Shown piece after piece: positions 51,145 to 64,000 of a stretch of 64,000 bases of DNA (the first letter of the stretch is position 1; each line of letters begins with the position of its first letter). Location of the stretch: contig NW_002060948.1 of NCBI RefSeq assembly GCF_000150275.1, forward strand, positions 1,539,328 through 1,603,327. Reading direction: 5' to 3'. The notes under the pieces were generated by a model. The model was not told the DNA's origin and ran no database searches. It saw only the letters and a program-made list of their open reading frames with translations. The position numbers were made by a program, and so were the translations under genes. This stretch comes from Trichoplax adhaerens (Eukaryota > Placozoa > Uniplacotomia > Trichoplacea > Trichoplacidae).

Positions 51145-51441
51145 CGTTACGAAGTTGAAATAGGATTCTACCATTAAGTATGGACTCGGTGGTTTCTTAT
51201 TAGCTAGCACATTATCCGATATAGCTTCTGTTGAGAAGGTATCAGTTTTCGATTCTGCCGTTGGTAAAGCTGTACTACCAATCTGACTATCATTACCGGT
51301 AGTATTCGTAGTAGTTAGATTTTGGTCATCAATTTGTTGGCGATATGCAGTCATAGCCAAAATTGTTAATGAATAAGATTGTAATAGGATGATCATTATC
51401 CAACTGTTGAAATAAATTGAATTTATCCTTGAGATTATCAT
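51145..51441 (-). CDS. candidate first exon of a secreted or membrane protein
   Basis: ATG to a GTAAGT donor gives 99 codons ending in phase 0. Residues 14-29 form a hydrophobic signal-peptide core (WIMIILLQSYSLTILA). A Thr/Asn/Ser-rich stretch with sequons (TTTNTTGND) follows, then KKPPSPYLMVESYFNFVT. The composition is typical of a mucin-like extracellular N-terminus. It may connect to exons at lower coordinates, including 44681-45326. The family is unknown. Confidence 0.45.
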
Positions 51442-54400
51442 TTTCCTTCTTAGTAGCCAAAGTTTTCTTCTTCTTCAATAGCAGAATAAGGCAATCGAGT
51501 TGAGTTACACCGACTTAAAAAGCAGCTTATACTGATGGTTGTAATCTCTATAGGTGGCTAATGTTATTGATTATATATGCAAATCCAGGTATATATGTAT
51601 ACATACAGATAGAAAGGGAAGAATGTAGGCGTTACGCGTTACACTGATCTATTAGTGACACAATATGTATAAGTGTAAATAGATTTAGAGGTAGAAAGAT
51701 TTACGTATATGTAGGTATCTGTGTAAGTATGCAAATAGCATTTAGAGGAAAAACCTAGGCATGTAAGTACTGAGTAGATATATCTCTAGTTGTAAATATA
51801 AGAGTATGAGAACTATAAACCTGTCAATTCAAAAGACTGACTACGTTAACGATTTCAAGAGAATGCGGATTTTTAGAGTGATAGCGCCCAATTTATACAT
51901 CTCGTTGAACAATTCAAAGCTCATTAAAAATTGATACATCATCAAGCATCAGGCCCTATCGACGTGGAGCAATTTTAACAATAATCAACCTCTATGCCCT
52001 CTAAAGAAGAGCAATGACTTTGTCATATATAACAATAGTACGTATTAAAGATACGAATTACATTGACAGGTCGAACTTACTTTATCATATAAATAAAATC
52101 ATATATTATTAGCATAAATAGTTTAAATGATCATGTGATCCGATAGATTAAAAGATATTGAAATGAGTAATAAAAATGAGTAATAGCAATGAGTGATCAT
52201 GATAATGCTTTTATCGACCATGATAATTTAAACATTAATAACTATATATATTTTAGAATTGATAAATTTGTTATGAAATAAATGAAAAAAGAAAAAAAGT
52301 GTTATGTCGTAAGGAGGATTGTAATTAATGGCTATGTGATTGTCTATTTTGTTATTGCGTAATGGAGATCAAGAACAGACGGGTTTTAATCTGGTTGATA
52401 AATAATTTCCTGGCTATATTAATCTTAAAAATGATAGGTAACATTTAGAATTCATTTACGTATGCACCTATCAATATCGATTTCAAAGCAGCCGATATTG
52501 CTTGGCTTTTATTTACATTTACATTTATACATAGTGCTATACGTAGGCTAACTGATTGTGTAGCTCTGTCTATTCTATGATTCCATTTTTGGAAATAGTA
52601 ACAAAAAAATATCCATTAAGTAATTATTATACAAAGTATGAAAGGCCATACATAGATGATAATGAATTACAGCAAATTAATGTTTTGTTTTAACAATCTT
52701 TTGTTTATTGTATATGTATCATTCATATAGCTATTTATATTTGTCATCATTTTCTAATACAGATCAATCTATCTATCTAAACACTCACTCCTGCATACAG
52801 AAATGCTCTATCACGTAAGTGGTGATACTTGTCATTATCGTTGTTGCTTTCTGACTAATGCCTAATATGTAAATCTAGCCTAAATTGGCATGCAACTGCA
52901 CATAAAACAAATATTCCAATAATGAGTATAAATCTTGATTTCAAGGCGGTAAAATAAATTATAATTAGGAATAAGATAAAACTTTTTTTAATTAATAACC
53001 GGCATAAGTACTCCTCTTACTTACGGCTCCGTCGCATATTGATACTTGGCTCATTTATGCACGTATTCAAGACATGTTACGTTAATTATAATAAATAGAA
53101 ATTTAACCCTCGTCATAAGGTTTCCTAATATGATCATAATTTACTTTGAATAGCTGAATAGTTACGGTGTTTTGCTACAAACAAAAAAGTCTCCTCCAGA
53201 TGTAGTTATTATTTTCTATTGCTACCGGTTTAAAACTCTAATATGCTAACGTAATTGTTGATCGTAAATTCTTTTATTTTTCTATTCTAGAGTTTTTTAC
53301 GACTATTCCGCGTTTCCATTGCTAAGGTATTTTATACATGTCAAAAATTTAAATTCATTGCCATCCTACTTCTTTGATTAATATCAGTCAGATGAAATAA
53401 TCATAGTTATTTACTGTAATTCTATCATGATGTATGTATACGATTAGAAAGTTTTGTATATTACAGGCTTCTTTTCAATGACTGCCCACATTAAATTACA
53501 TCATTTATTTTATTGATAACCAGCAAAGTCTTATTATTTATATCCGTAGTACAGGAAGAGTCCTAAAGGAGGAAACAGAAGTCATATTACATCTATCAGA
53601 AACTGTTTGAACTTTTACTTGTTTTATTGAATTCATGTCTTTGATTATTGCCTCGGAACAGTTGTAGCCTATTTATTATTTTTCTATTTTTTCTTTTGTA
53701 TCAGTATATTGCTATATTATGAAAGAAAGGGTACCGATATCCTACTTAGATAATATTATACAACCACCTATTAATAATACAGTACAAATGTAAAGCCAAA
53801 TATAAAGGATAGCTAATGAATCATGCCAATTATTAGATATTTATTCTACGGTAGACTTTCTACTTATTGATAGTTCAAACTTTGCCTCAATACTCTAGAT
53901 ATTTAGTTAATTATGAATTTAAACTCATTTCTTAATAACATAAGACTTGCGATAATTAAAAAGTCATCAAGTTTGATCCTATTAATATTTAGCAATTGAT
54001 TTATCATATTATGGCTCCATTTTCTGTTGCACACGCAATTTGCTAAGATATCAAAGGAATTACAATCAGAGTCGAGCGTATCATTAACTTGTACCTATCA
54101 TTTCTTGGAAAGTTATTTATAGCATCGGATAATTGCAAACAGATTGTAAGCCTAAAAAATACTTTATCAGCTTCGTAAAATCATAGTCGATTCTAGTAGG
54201 TTAAAGTTATTAATATTTTTACATAGCGTTAAATTAAATTGTAAAAAATTTGACTTCAATAGCATCCATAGAATGAGATCGATTACACTCGTACTCAACG
54301 AAGGTAAAGGCGTATCTAATATATAGTCCTTCTTCAGTTTTCAATGATTACTGCATTCTTTTTTTAAATTATACAGAACAGATGATGTAGTAATTAAAAC

Positions 54401-57400
54401 TTTTCTTAATTGTATTGACCTTTAAATATTTAAATACTTAAATATTCCTCGATGATAGTGAAGGAACAAATATTTATCATAAAATTCCAAAAGAAATATT
54501 TGCAATAGTACCAATTAGACGGAAGTAACTACGTCATAAAATATAGTGTTAGCTTTTTTAGTCATCTTGATCGGTTTTAATGTTTAAAAATCGTTACCAG
54601 TAGCTATAGCATCTATCTAGGAAGAATTTTTACTGTTACGGACATCTTATTCAAAAAATATGTCATCCTGATTGTTCACCTAGCTACGGTTCCTGCGTCA
54701 TATTACTATACTATATACGAGTACTTTCCTTATATTCATAAGATAGGTAATAAAGAATTGCCTACCTTCATATTAATTAATTTAATTAGAAATAACATAA
54801 GCATTATCTTAAAAGTTGTTTCTTGACTGTATTTAGATGATTGCGAAATGTTGCAATTAACGCGAAAATTAGATTTATTAAGATGTTTAAATAAAAAATT
54901 CTAACCAATAAGATTGGTGTAATATAAGTCAATACTATTAGAGTAAGGATAGTAATACTTAATACATTACCGGCACTAATATTCTAACTAAATAAGCGTA
55001 GATCATAAGAGTACAGTCGACAGGTAAAAGCAATTAATTAATTCATTGTAAGCAAATTCTGAAAAGTAATTTGACATTTTTATATTGTATGCTGTATTTA
55101 TATTGCATGGAAGGAGAAATATGTGATAAAATGACTATTAGAAAAATTTTAAGGACAAGCAATAAAAGTAATCAGGAAATTATTTTCCATTTTATTATAT
55201 TACTGTAACTGAATGGATTGCTTTTTCCCAAATGTTTAAACCTTGATCGTACTCTTAAAGGTTTTATTATTAGCGCTTTATATTGCGTTTTTGCATTTCC
55301 ACTTTGTCTTTATTATAGGCATCATGATGATCATGTCAGTTGACGAGCGCTAAAGAAATTTATTTAGTTAGCTAATTGAGTCTAGATTTTTTATTGACTT
55401 TCACGATGTAAAAAGGGTTTAATATCGCAGTAACAGAAATTAAGTAATGTCATAATCATACAAAATATCGTCTCTCTCTAAGTATGATATTTATTAGAGA
55501 GAAAAATAATTATTAGGTATATACAAACAAGGCTATGGTGTTGCAATAATAATTAATATGGTGCTTGACGACTATCCTTATTTTATAAAATAAATTTGAT
55601 TATTGTATTAAACTACCGTATTTACTATAGAGTGATATTTGCGTAACCAGACAGTAAGGAAATAGTAATTACGATGAATTGAATATCATCTGATCACTTC
55701 TAAAGTAAATGTTTCAATTACAGGATAGGTAGCACCTAGGTGATCGATAATCGTAAGACATTTCCTCATTGCATTTAGGAATAAAGCCACAGTATAGAGA
55801 TCGGTCAAGATTATCGAAATGTTACAGTTCCGGAGTGGAAATTTTTTAAGGTCTACTTAGATATATTGTAAAATTACTGAAGCTCTTGCATTTCCAAAAC
55901 AATTGAATTGTTCCTTTTCAAAGTAGACAGTTACATTCTGTAATAACTTGTAGCTATAGAAAAAAGAGGCTAAATTCACTACCGTATTGAATCACGGATG
56001 ATCATGGAATAAAAGGATAAAAGATTTTATCAATTCCCATATATAAAAATGTAAAATACGTGAAATACTAGTCTTAAATTTTTGGATAAAATTTATTTTT
56101 AACATCTTTTTGATTTCACGAACGTGATCCATCCGGTTCTTTGTCAGATATTACAAGTAGCCCTTATACGCTGTATCATTTTACATAGGATTGAATGATA
56201 TACTATAGAAATATTTCATATTCTTTAGTAATTACATAATATCAATTCAAAGTAATTGAAAATTTCTAGATATTTTGGATTTAACTTCGTATCCACTCTG
56301 TCTGTTCACAAGTGATAATACGAGTTTGTTGTTGTATCTGCAATCAGCTAACTAAGGACAGAATACGACATCAAAAGGTATTAAAAAATATCCGTTGCTT
56401 ACTACAAGTAACATTTCACTATAGTAAATATATTAAATTTATGTTACATAACTGAGCCCGAGAATTTACTCAATAAACAATGTTAGTTTATAAGATTTAA
56501 CAATGTGGAATTAAATTAATGTTTCTGTCCTTTCGATACGATAACTGATAAACAAATTATTTTTCGTGTTGTATTATGTCTTAATATTAATTATCGTCTG
56601 CTTTTCTTATCGAACAACTGGTAATAGATACATGCAAAATCTACATAAGTGAAGTTGTTACTATTAAGTTTCAAGTCACAAGCTTTTTAGTATAGAAGTA
56701 TATACTCATATGTGTTGCTAGTGGATTTTTTCATAAAAGTCGGTCTATATATAGTATTTTACTACCGTTTGTTTTCTTGTCTTCAGATATTATAATTTTT
56801 GAACAATAAAAATGCGACAATGAATAATAGCGATATTTTTTTATCTCGTTTAGTAGAGGAAATAATGCTGAAAGACTTAGAATTCACAATTTGCTTAACA
56901 GTTAAGACAAAAGTTAATGTATTTTGCCAGTAAACGAGCAGTAAGCAGTAGATAATACTTGTATTAGAGCACAATGAATTGCTGACTACAGAATTAGAAC
57001 GATCTTACCGTGAGAATTCGTCAAATTATGAATTTAAAGTAAAATCTGGATTTTGTGAGCTCGATTACTTAGATTCACTGCTTACGTAGTCAATCGGTTA
57101 CACTGACGCAATAGCTCTTAATACTGTTCAATGACGCAAATTTGCCCCATGAAAATATACGCATAAATTCTTATTTAACGCATACCGAATATGAAAATGC
57201 AGTCTATAAGAATTTGAAACTTTAATAAGGCGAAAAAACTTTTTAAATATTTTATGTAAAGATGAGATATCCCAGGAAAAGGATTTAAACTGTTGATATG
57301 GGTATACTTATCAAGGATTATGATACTTTATCAAACTACGAAAATTAATTATTCGATATACGAATAACCATCAGATCCTTTTATCGAGAGTATTACATTT

Positions 57401-60400
57401 ACGAGCCGTAATTAGAAAAATAAGTGAAAATATTCACGATTTGAGATTGAAGGGAGAGAGATTGTAGCCAATGTTTATATATCGCTCACTACCAAGAGTT
57501 ATTCTGTTATTTACTTTATTATGTATATTATAGTCTCCTTAGTTATTGACTGACCTGCATTGATTGATATCAGTTGGCGTGTTACGTATAAATTTCATCT
57601 TTATACAATAAAAAAGAGAATGTTAGTCCTTCTATCAAAATAAATTTAATAATGCATCATAATACATCGTCTATGCCTTCTAAATCTATTCTTGTCTCAT
57701 TGCTATCTGTTTAGTTATCGTAATGGCTAGTTAGGCATTATTTTTTCCGATGAAGTTGAAATGAATAATATATATTTTAATTAAATACAGGTAAGTTTCG
57801 CTTATTTCTTTCTATATATTAGGAAAGTTAGGTAAAGAATATTTAATTTATCTAATTTTCCTTAATGTTAATATCAGTTAACTATTTACCTGTTAAAAAA
57901 TAAACTCGTTTAGGTAAATTAGATTTATAACATAAAGAAGCGAAAAGAGAGCGATATTTTTAACTAGTTACTGTAGTAGTTATGCATCGTTTAAAAATGG
58001 ATGGTGAACGTAAATTTTACCCTGAGAGAGCCTTACTAGTATTGAATTGTGCCATAGTAATAATAGTAACAATACGATATACTAGTATGTTATGATTAAG
58101 ACGTTAAATATATGCGTTCAGTTGGAAAATGGATAAAAATTGCTTTTTTCTATACTCTTAAATCGATGGTATGCAAAATTTGACGATAATAATCGATTTT
58201 TTTTACAATATTAAAAGCACAGGTATGATAAAAGACAGTATATATGTCTAAATGCACTCTTTGTATATATTTATGATTTTTTGAATAAGAAAGTAGACTT
58301 ATACACGGTATGAAGATCGTGTTATCGTAAGAAAATGTAATCGGATTTTCTATGTAATAATCTATTAGGGAGCAGACAAAGAAATTGATTTTATTATTTT
58401 TGCCAATACTTTTACAGCTATGATAATTAACAAGACATAATCTAGCTTCTTATTTTTGAACAATAAATATTCTTATTATTAATAAATGTAGATTACTAAA
58501 TCTCAAGACACAATACATATCAGCTGTCACTTATTCCTTAGTAAACTGAAATGATAGACAATAAATGATAACAGAGTTGAATTGAATGTCTAAATGAAAT
58601 TTATGTAGATACATCAAAAATATTGATCATCACGGATAGGTAACTACATGTTGAAAATATATTTATTAATTGTATATGACGTCATTGGGATAATAATTTA
58701 AAGTGGATTATAGAAAGTGGCGGTATCTTGTACCCCTTTAAAATGTGATGAATTATGCTAATTACCTGCTATAAGCCTATAACTTACAATATATAATTAA
58801 TTACATCATAAAATATTTAAAAGAGATGTCGAAAACATTAGTCTATAATACTTAGGCAATATTACTGTTGAAAATTATTTTCTCCAAGGTAATTTATTAA
58901 TTCATTTATATCCTATTGTGTAAAAAGTAATTAATATGGTTACAAGATACACAATAAATAAATAAGTTGGTATCAAAGGTGTTTACCGCTCTGCTATATC
59001 ATCTGATATGATAGATTTACTGAGATAGCAAATGTACTAGCACTCACGTAATTAACTGTAAACATTTTAAAAGCAGAGGTTTACAACAGTACCCTATGTT
59101 ATGATGACATTAGTTAGACATCAGAACATTACTGTGATAAGTGTACTGGAAAAGTAATTCTAATCGATTGATCTGTCTTCAATAATAAGATTGTTGGCAA
59201 GTTCTGCTAAAATATATTTACTCATTATCGTTACTAATTGCAAAGATTTTATTGTTAATATTCAGCTAGGATATTTTTACTTTAATCATCTGCGGTAAAT
59301 AGTTAAAAATTCATATAGAAAAGACAAGCTCGTACCTCACGAAGTAACAAAACTGCAACGATAAAGGCATCTTATGATGGTATCGAGTACTAATTAAGAG
59401 GATAGCGGATTAATAGGGCTACGAATAAGATGTTATAAGAATCTACTACCGAATGAAATAGAGAATAGAAGAAAGCTGCATGAACTTTGCTGACCTCTTG
59501 CTAAATTAACAATATATGTAAACGTTACTAACATCAATGAGACAGGAAAATAGTAGAAAGTGTATAACTATAATTGCTTCCGAGTAATTTACTTGATGAC
59601 AATTAAAATCTATTGTAATTTAATATAGCCTGGGAAGATTTTAAATACAATGCTTCTTTGTCAATTGTATTGATCAACCCGAAACATGGCCAAACTTCAT
59701 TTTTTTGGGTGAAAACGTCAAATCAGCCAGTTTGTTAATTTAATGCTTTTCATTATTAACAATATCAAAAACGAAAAAATTTTAATATTTTATGCAATTG
59801 ATTTACTTTACTTCGCTACTGTTAAGCAACTGAAACAACACTAAGCAAAGCAATATGTCTTTATTGTACCTAGCATAATTAGTTAATTTCCTAGCACATG
59901 GATTCGTATTAAGTAGCTTGTAGGTAGAACATTTATGATAACTTGATTGCATAATTTATGATGTAATATTCTACTATTTTAGTATTACATACGCATAAGA
60001 TATTTTTCAATGACGACTTCAATTAATTACGGTTGATTTAGTTTATCAATATCTGAAGTATCTATGAATCCGGAAATTATATTTTCTAATATTTTGGCCA
60101 CTACTATGACGATACAAATAACAGGACGGATGCTATTATTTTGGAATAACTTTATTTTTGTCTTTTACCTGTCTACTGAATGGCATAATACAGTATCAAC
60201 TCATCGATGCTGGTATTTAATCCTGCGGAGTGTATGTCACTGTCAAATAACCAATTTAATATTATTATCAATTATAGGCGGTTACAATTTACCGGTACTT
60301 TGTAGATGACAAAGAGTAGGATGTTTTTAGTGCTATGAAGCACTTAATTTCATTAATCTAAGATAGTTATTAACATCTTCAAGTTTATGGGATGTAATGC

Positions 60401-61619
60401 ACCGTGCTACAATTCTTGTATTGGAGCCTCTGAACAATAATATAGACTTGCAGTTTAAAAAAATATTTTTGTTGATCTGTAGCTATGACACAACAACTGC
60501 ATTAGATTTATCAATATAAAATTAACGTAACCCGTGATTTATCTATAGACACGCAAATCACAATTGTCAGTAATGTTCTACTATCCTATAGGAATTAAGT
60601 ATTTTTCTGAATAAAATAATTAAAATTTATAAAGGAGTAAGAGAAGTTTTATCCTGATATAAATGGGCTTGTATCAATACGAGTTGTATACTAGGATATT
60701 TTTCATTTCGTTAAATATTCTTGATGGACAAGTGATCTATAATACCTACTGTTCAAGCGATATACTGGTAACATTTATAATACTGTGGAAGGATTGAATA
60801 TGTGTGTCATGAATTATGCTACTGACAGAGGAAAGAGTAAGTATACATGGAAGCGACTTTCCTAGTTGACCTTGGCTGATTATCATATGTAACAATCAAA
60901 AATTTTAATTATTTAATCTCATCTTTTACTCGCATTAACTGTTTATCATAAACTTCCGTGCTAGAGCTAATATTTTGACATTTTATGAACATTTATAATT
61001 AATAAATTTTACAAAAACATACAATCTTCAAAAGCAATTTGTTATCATAATATAATTTTTAAACATAATATTGAATTTTATTGATTGTGGTTGATGTGCC
61101 GTATCGATTATCCGATACCTTGCATCCTTCCTTTTTTCACGAAAACACAGGAAAGCAAATACGTGACGCCGATGTAAATTTAAGTGATTTTTTTGTTTGT
61201 AAATATTGTAAGGATAATACTTCTTCCTAGCGGAGATAGTTACTTCTTAGACTATTTAGATCATACATCAATGTGAACTTGACTCGTATGTATTATATGG
61301 TGTCGGAAAATTCGTTTCCGTTTCGGGTTTTGATTTTTATAATGATGATCGAATAGCTGTTTGGATTTAATAATAGGCAAATTTAATGTATTTAGAAAAG
61401 AAACAGTCAAGTACGATATATTAAGTAGTTTATTCCTCAATGTGCGCAGTAGGATATCCTAACTAATAGAACGGTAGGGATTAACATGTATGGCTATAAC
61501 TTTAAAATAATTTATTCATTGTTAATGTATATGATAGCATAAATGATCAAAATTCAGCACTTACAATTAAATATCAATAGAGATAATAATTAATATAAAA
61601 CTGTTGAAAATAATTAATT

Positions 61620-61844
61620 ATGTCAACTCATGAATATGACGCCTTCAATTCTCATTTTATTTTTAAGTATGCCCATCAAATATATTATACAAACGTTAAG
61701 GATAGTAAACAATTATCGCATGATCATAATCCGAATAACATTTTAGGTTACATTATTGACGCAATAAATCAGTTATGTCAATTAGAAGGCGTTGTGCATA
61801 AATTCACTTTCATTAATAATATATATAATTTAGCTAAGCATTAA
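61620..61844 (+). CDS. uncharacterised small open frame, 74 codons
   Basis: ATG to TAA in one exon, starting MSTHEYDAFNSHFIFKYAHQ. It has balanced polar and aromatic composition, no signal peptide and no recognised domain. The length is within chance for this window. It is listed because true-ATG frames this long are scarce in the surrounding 20 kb. Confidence 0.22.
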   Translation: MSTHEYDAFNSHFIFKYAHQIYYTNVKDSKQLSHDHNPNNILGYIIDAINQLCQLEGVVHKFTFINNIYNLAKH

Positions 61845-62780
61845 TCATTTAAGTGACGTAAAAATATCTTAATTTACGGTATCATGAGAACTTAAATAGT
61901 TTACTTTACTTGAAGGCATGGGTTACTTGTAGAAGCTAGTTGTATAATAAATATTTATTGCAATATCAAGTAATGCTAGGTAGGGAAAGTATGTAGTAGT
62001 AAGTAGGGCTAATTTCATTGTACATGTGGTCATGTCAGACTATGTGTAATATGTCCTATTAAAATTCGATTTAAAGTATAAAAGTATTAGGTCAAAGTCT
62101 AATCAATTTATAATATTTATTTAATATCGGCTTACAGAAAGGTTGCAATAAAGTGCTATTTTGATAGTTTACATTAAAATCCGGAGATATTTTATTTTTA
62201 CATCTTAATACTGTACTTTTATGGTAATTATCATAACATTATTCCTTAGATCGATATATGAAACATTTTACCTAATGTAATCGAGCAAAAGGATGTAAAA
62301 TTCTTAATATATTGATGGGATAGAATCAAGTAAATAGTGATGCTTTGGTGTAGTTAGTATAGGTAAAATAACAAGGACTACATAATTGGTTTTCCTAATA
62401 GAATCCAGGATAATAAAATTTTAAAAAGAATCGATTAGAAAGTGTCCCTTGATGATATCCACGGATGAGATGGGATATTATTGTGTTAACTGTATGAGGC
62501 GAAGATTTGCTACATGGAATACTTGGTATTTTCATTCTACTTGAAGCAGATTGCGATCTTATTTTTTAATTTTACGTAAAGTACGACAGAAAATTTCTAG
62601 GACCTTTATCTATTAATTAATTACTATTTTAACACGTGTAATGAGTAAATGGAATCAAATTCCTGTAATTAATGATTAAAAACTATGCAACTAATCTTTG
62701 GATTAAAATTTTAATATTACTTATTAACGGTACGTAACCATTGAATTACTTAATGATAAGGGAAGACACTTAATCAAAGT

Positions 62781-63422
62781 TTAAACACCTATATCTCCCG
62801 TTGGCTTAACGACAACTTTGAGATAGATTGTATCGTTTAAAATGTAGTGACGAGCTTTTAACTGTTTATGCGAGGCCAACATAGATGAACCAAAGTAGGT
62901 AAAAGTATCATTTTTTGGCTTCATAAAAGCAGCTTGCTTGCGTTTCTTATCAGGAATTAATGAAAAAGTGATGTTCTTACGATCATCAAAATTGATGTTT
63001 TGATCTATTAATTCGATGGTAACTTTACAGTGAAATGGCCATGCCAGGATATCATCATATTCACTACGCATTAATTGTAAATAAACGGAGAGGTATTTGT
63101 TTTTACCAATGCCATTACCATTAGGAAAGATGACCAAGCTTAATTTATAACCATATTTACCTACTGTGAAGGGATCACTATAAATTACAGAATGTTCTCG
63201 ACACTTGCGAGCTAAATTGAATTGCTTGGAATACTCGGTAATATAATAGGTAAAGCTGTGCTCGTTTCGCTGCAGCACGTCCTGCAGTAGATTCTCTTGC
63301 TGATGAATGATCTCATCTTGTTTTTGTATTATCCTTTCCTGGTTTGCTATTTGATCACGAAAAATAATCATATGTTGCAAATGATCTTTTTCCAAATGCT
63401 TCTCCATGTCGTGAACTTTTCC
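62781..63422 (-). CDS. second TRAF-family gene, 3' exon only (coiled coil and MATH)
   Basis: One exon with an AG acceptor just above 63422 and a stop at 62781, phase 0, 213 residues. The first residues (GKVHDMEKHLEKDHLQH) are the tail of a TRAF-type finger. A Gln/Glu-rich coiled coil (about 25-50; QKQDEIIHQQENLLQDVLQR) is followed by the MATH domain with SDPFTVGKYGYKLSL, FPNGNGIGK, LAWPFHCKVTIELIDQ, FGSSMLASHK and a C-terminal YILNDTIYLKVVVK. Exon structure and motifs mirror the TRAF gene at 37742-40224, so the two are paralogues on the same strand. The finger and RING exons expected upstream are not found up to 64000 and probably lie outside the window. Confidence 0.9.
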   Translation of the reverse strand, partial: GKVHDMEKHLEKDHLQHMIIFRDQIANQERIIQKQDEIIHQQENLLQDVLQRNEHSFTYYITEYSKQFNLARKCREHSVIYSDPFTVGKYGYKLSLVIFPNGNGIGKNKYLSVYLQLMRSEYDDILAWPFHCKVTIELIDQNINFDDRKNITFSLIPDKKRKQAAFMKPKNDTFTYFGSSMLASHKQLKARHYILNDTIYLKVVVKPTGDIGV

Positions 63423-64000
63423 CTAAATTGACATAAAAACGATACTATGGTAAACCCTACAGTATTAATTAATTATTATGTCATTTATTTAAGAGGCTCG
63501 GAAGGCTATGTAACTATGGAAAAAAATTACTTTTGATTTTATTCATGGTATGACTCGTAATTAATTTATGATTATCACATTATTTTATATGGTACCATTA
63601 ATCGCAATATTTTAACTAAGTACTTTATAATTTCACCCAAAACCAAGAATGCCACATATAGGAGGTATATTAATAACGACAATATACACAAGCAATAATT
63701 ATCATACTATTACTTGCAACGCATGTACTTTCGATGTAGCTTTTTAATATTGAATTTTGCGTGAATTACTAATACTTGTGATAATTCGCCGTTAATGACT
63801 TTGCACTACGGCGTAATCATAGATTTAAATAAGTATTCTCTATCTATATAAATCAATTTTAGCTATTACTATAAATATTATGACAATCATTGATATCATT
63901 TTGGGTCTTAAAACCAATCGTATTCATTTATTGGTATGCTATTGTAGAAGAAAAGTAATGCTTGATAAGCACAGACTAATGTGAAGAAAAATTCTTAAAA
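63423..64000. other. intron or upstream sequence of the second TRAF gene
   Basis: No Cys/His finger exon is visible on the minus strand here, so this is most likely intron sequence of the partial TRAF gene. Confidence 0.5.

Larger units (their letters stand above)
40225..62780. other. 22.5-kb gene-poor region between two TRAF genes
   Basis: Very AT-rich with few open frames over 60 codons. Apart from the candidate exons and hairpins listed separately, I see no recognisable gene, RNA or mobile element. It may be long introns of a poorly conserved gene on the minus strand, intergenic DNA, or both. Confidence 0.5.

Noticed and set aside
60064-60309. An 81-codon hydrophobic plus-strand frame
   Set aside because: It has an ATG, but the composition is that of random AT-rich sequence and there is no splice or family support.

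Overview
The window is AT-rich animal nuclear DNA. Its genes have many short introns with GT-AG borders and exon phases that join cleanly. The gene set is animal: a class A GPCR, TRAF proteins with MATH domains, a mitochondrial Na/Ca exchanger, VPS33A and a TMEM248/219-family protein. Proteins are close to their vertebrate relatives, while gene bodies are only 2-4.5 kb. This suggests a compact early-branching animal, possibly a placozoan. The organism is an inference, not something read directly.

Layout. 967-3096 (-) is eIF5 in nine exons. 3097-8332 is non-coding and holds a six-copy tandem repeat. 8333-12863 (+) is a 17-exon NCLX/SLC8B1-type exchanger with a textbook U12-type AT-AC intron; a broken tandem copy of its last exon lies just downstream. 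17006-19426 (+) is a divergent three-exon rhodopsin-like GPCR. 22192-24155 (-) is an ERAL1-type mitochondrial GTPase, head-to-head with a TMEM248/TMEM219-family membrane protein at 26409-30336 (+). The 2.25 kb between them is full of GTAC-type palindromes and tandem repeats. 31691-35944 (-) is VPS33A in 16 exons. 37742-40224 (-) is a full TRAF protein with a C3HC3D RING, five TRAF fingers, coiled coil and MATH domain. 62781-63422 (-) is the last exon of a second TRAF whose 5' part lies outside the window.

Between the two TRAF genes is about 22.5 kb with almost no long open frames. It contains some exon-like pieces on the minus strand (three phase-matched exons at 44681-45326, a signal-peptide exon at 51145-51441 and a membrane-anchor exon at 50865-50940). 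I cannot assign these to a family. Several strong hairpins and short tandem duplications are also recorded.

The genes are ordinary housekeeping and signalling genes and do not form an operon-like system. Two products are expected in mitochondria (NCLX, ERAL1). eIF5 acts in cytosolic translation and VPS33A in endolysosomal fusion. No transposase, reverse transcriptase, tRNA, rRNA or CRISPR array was recognised.
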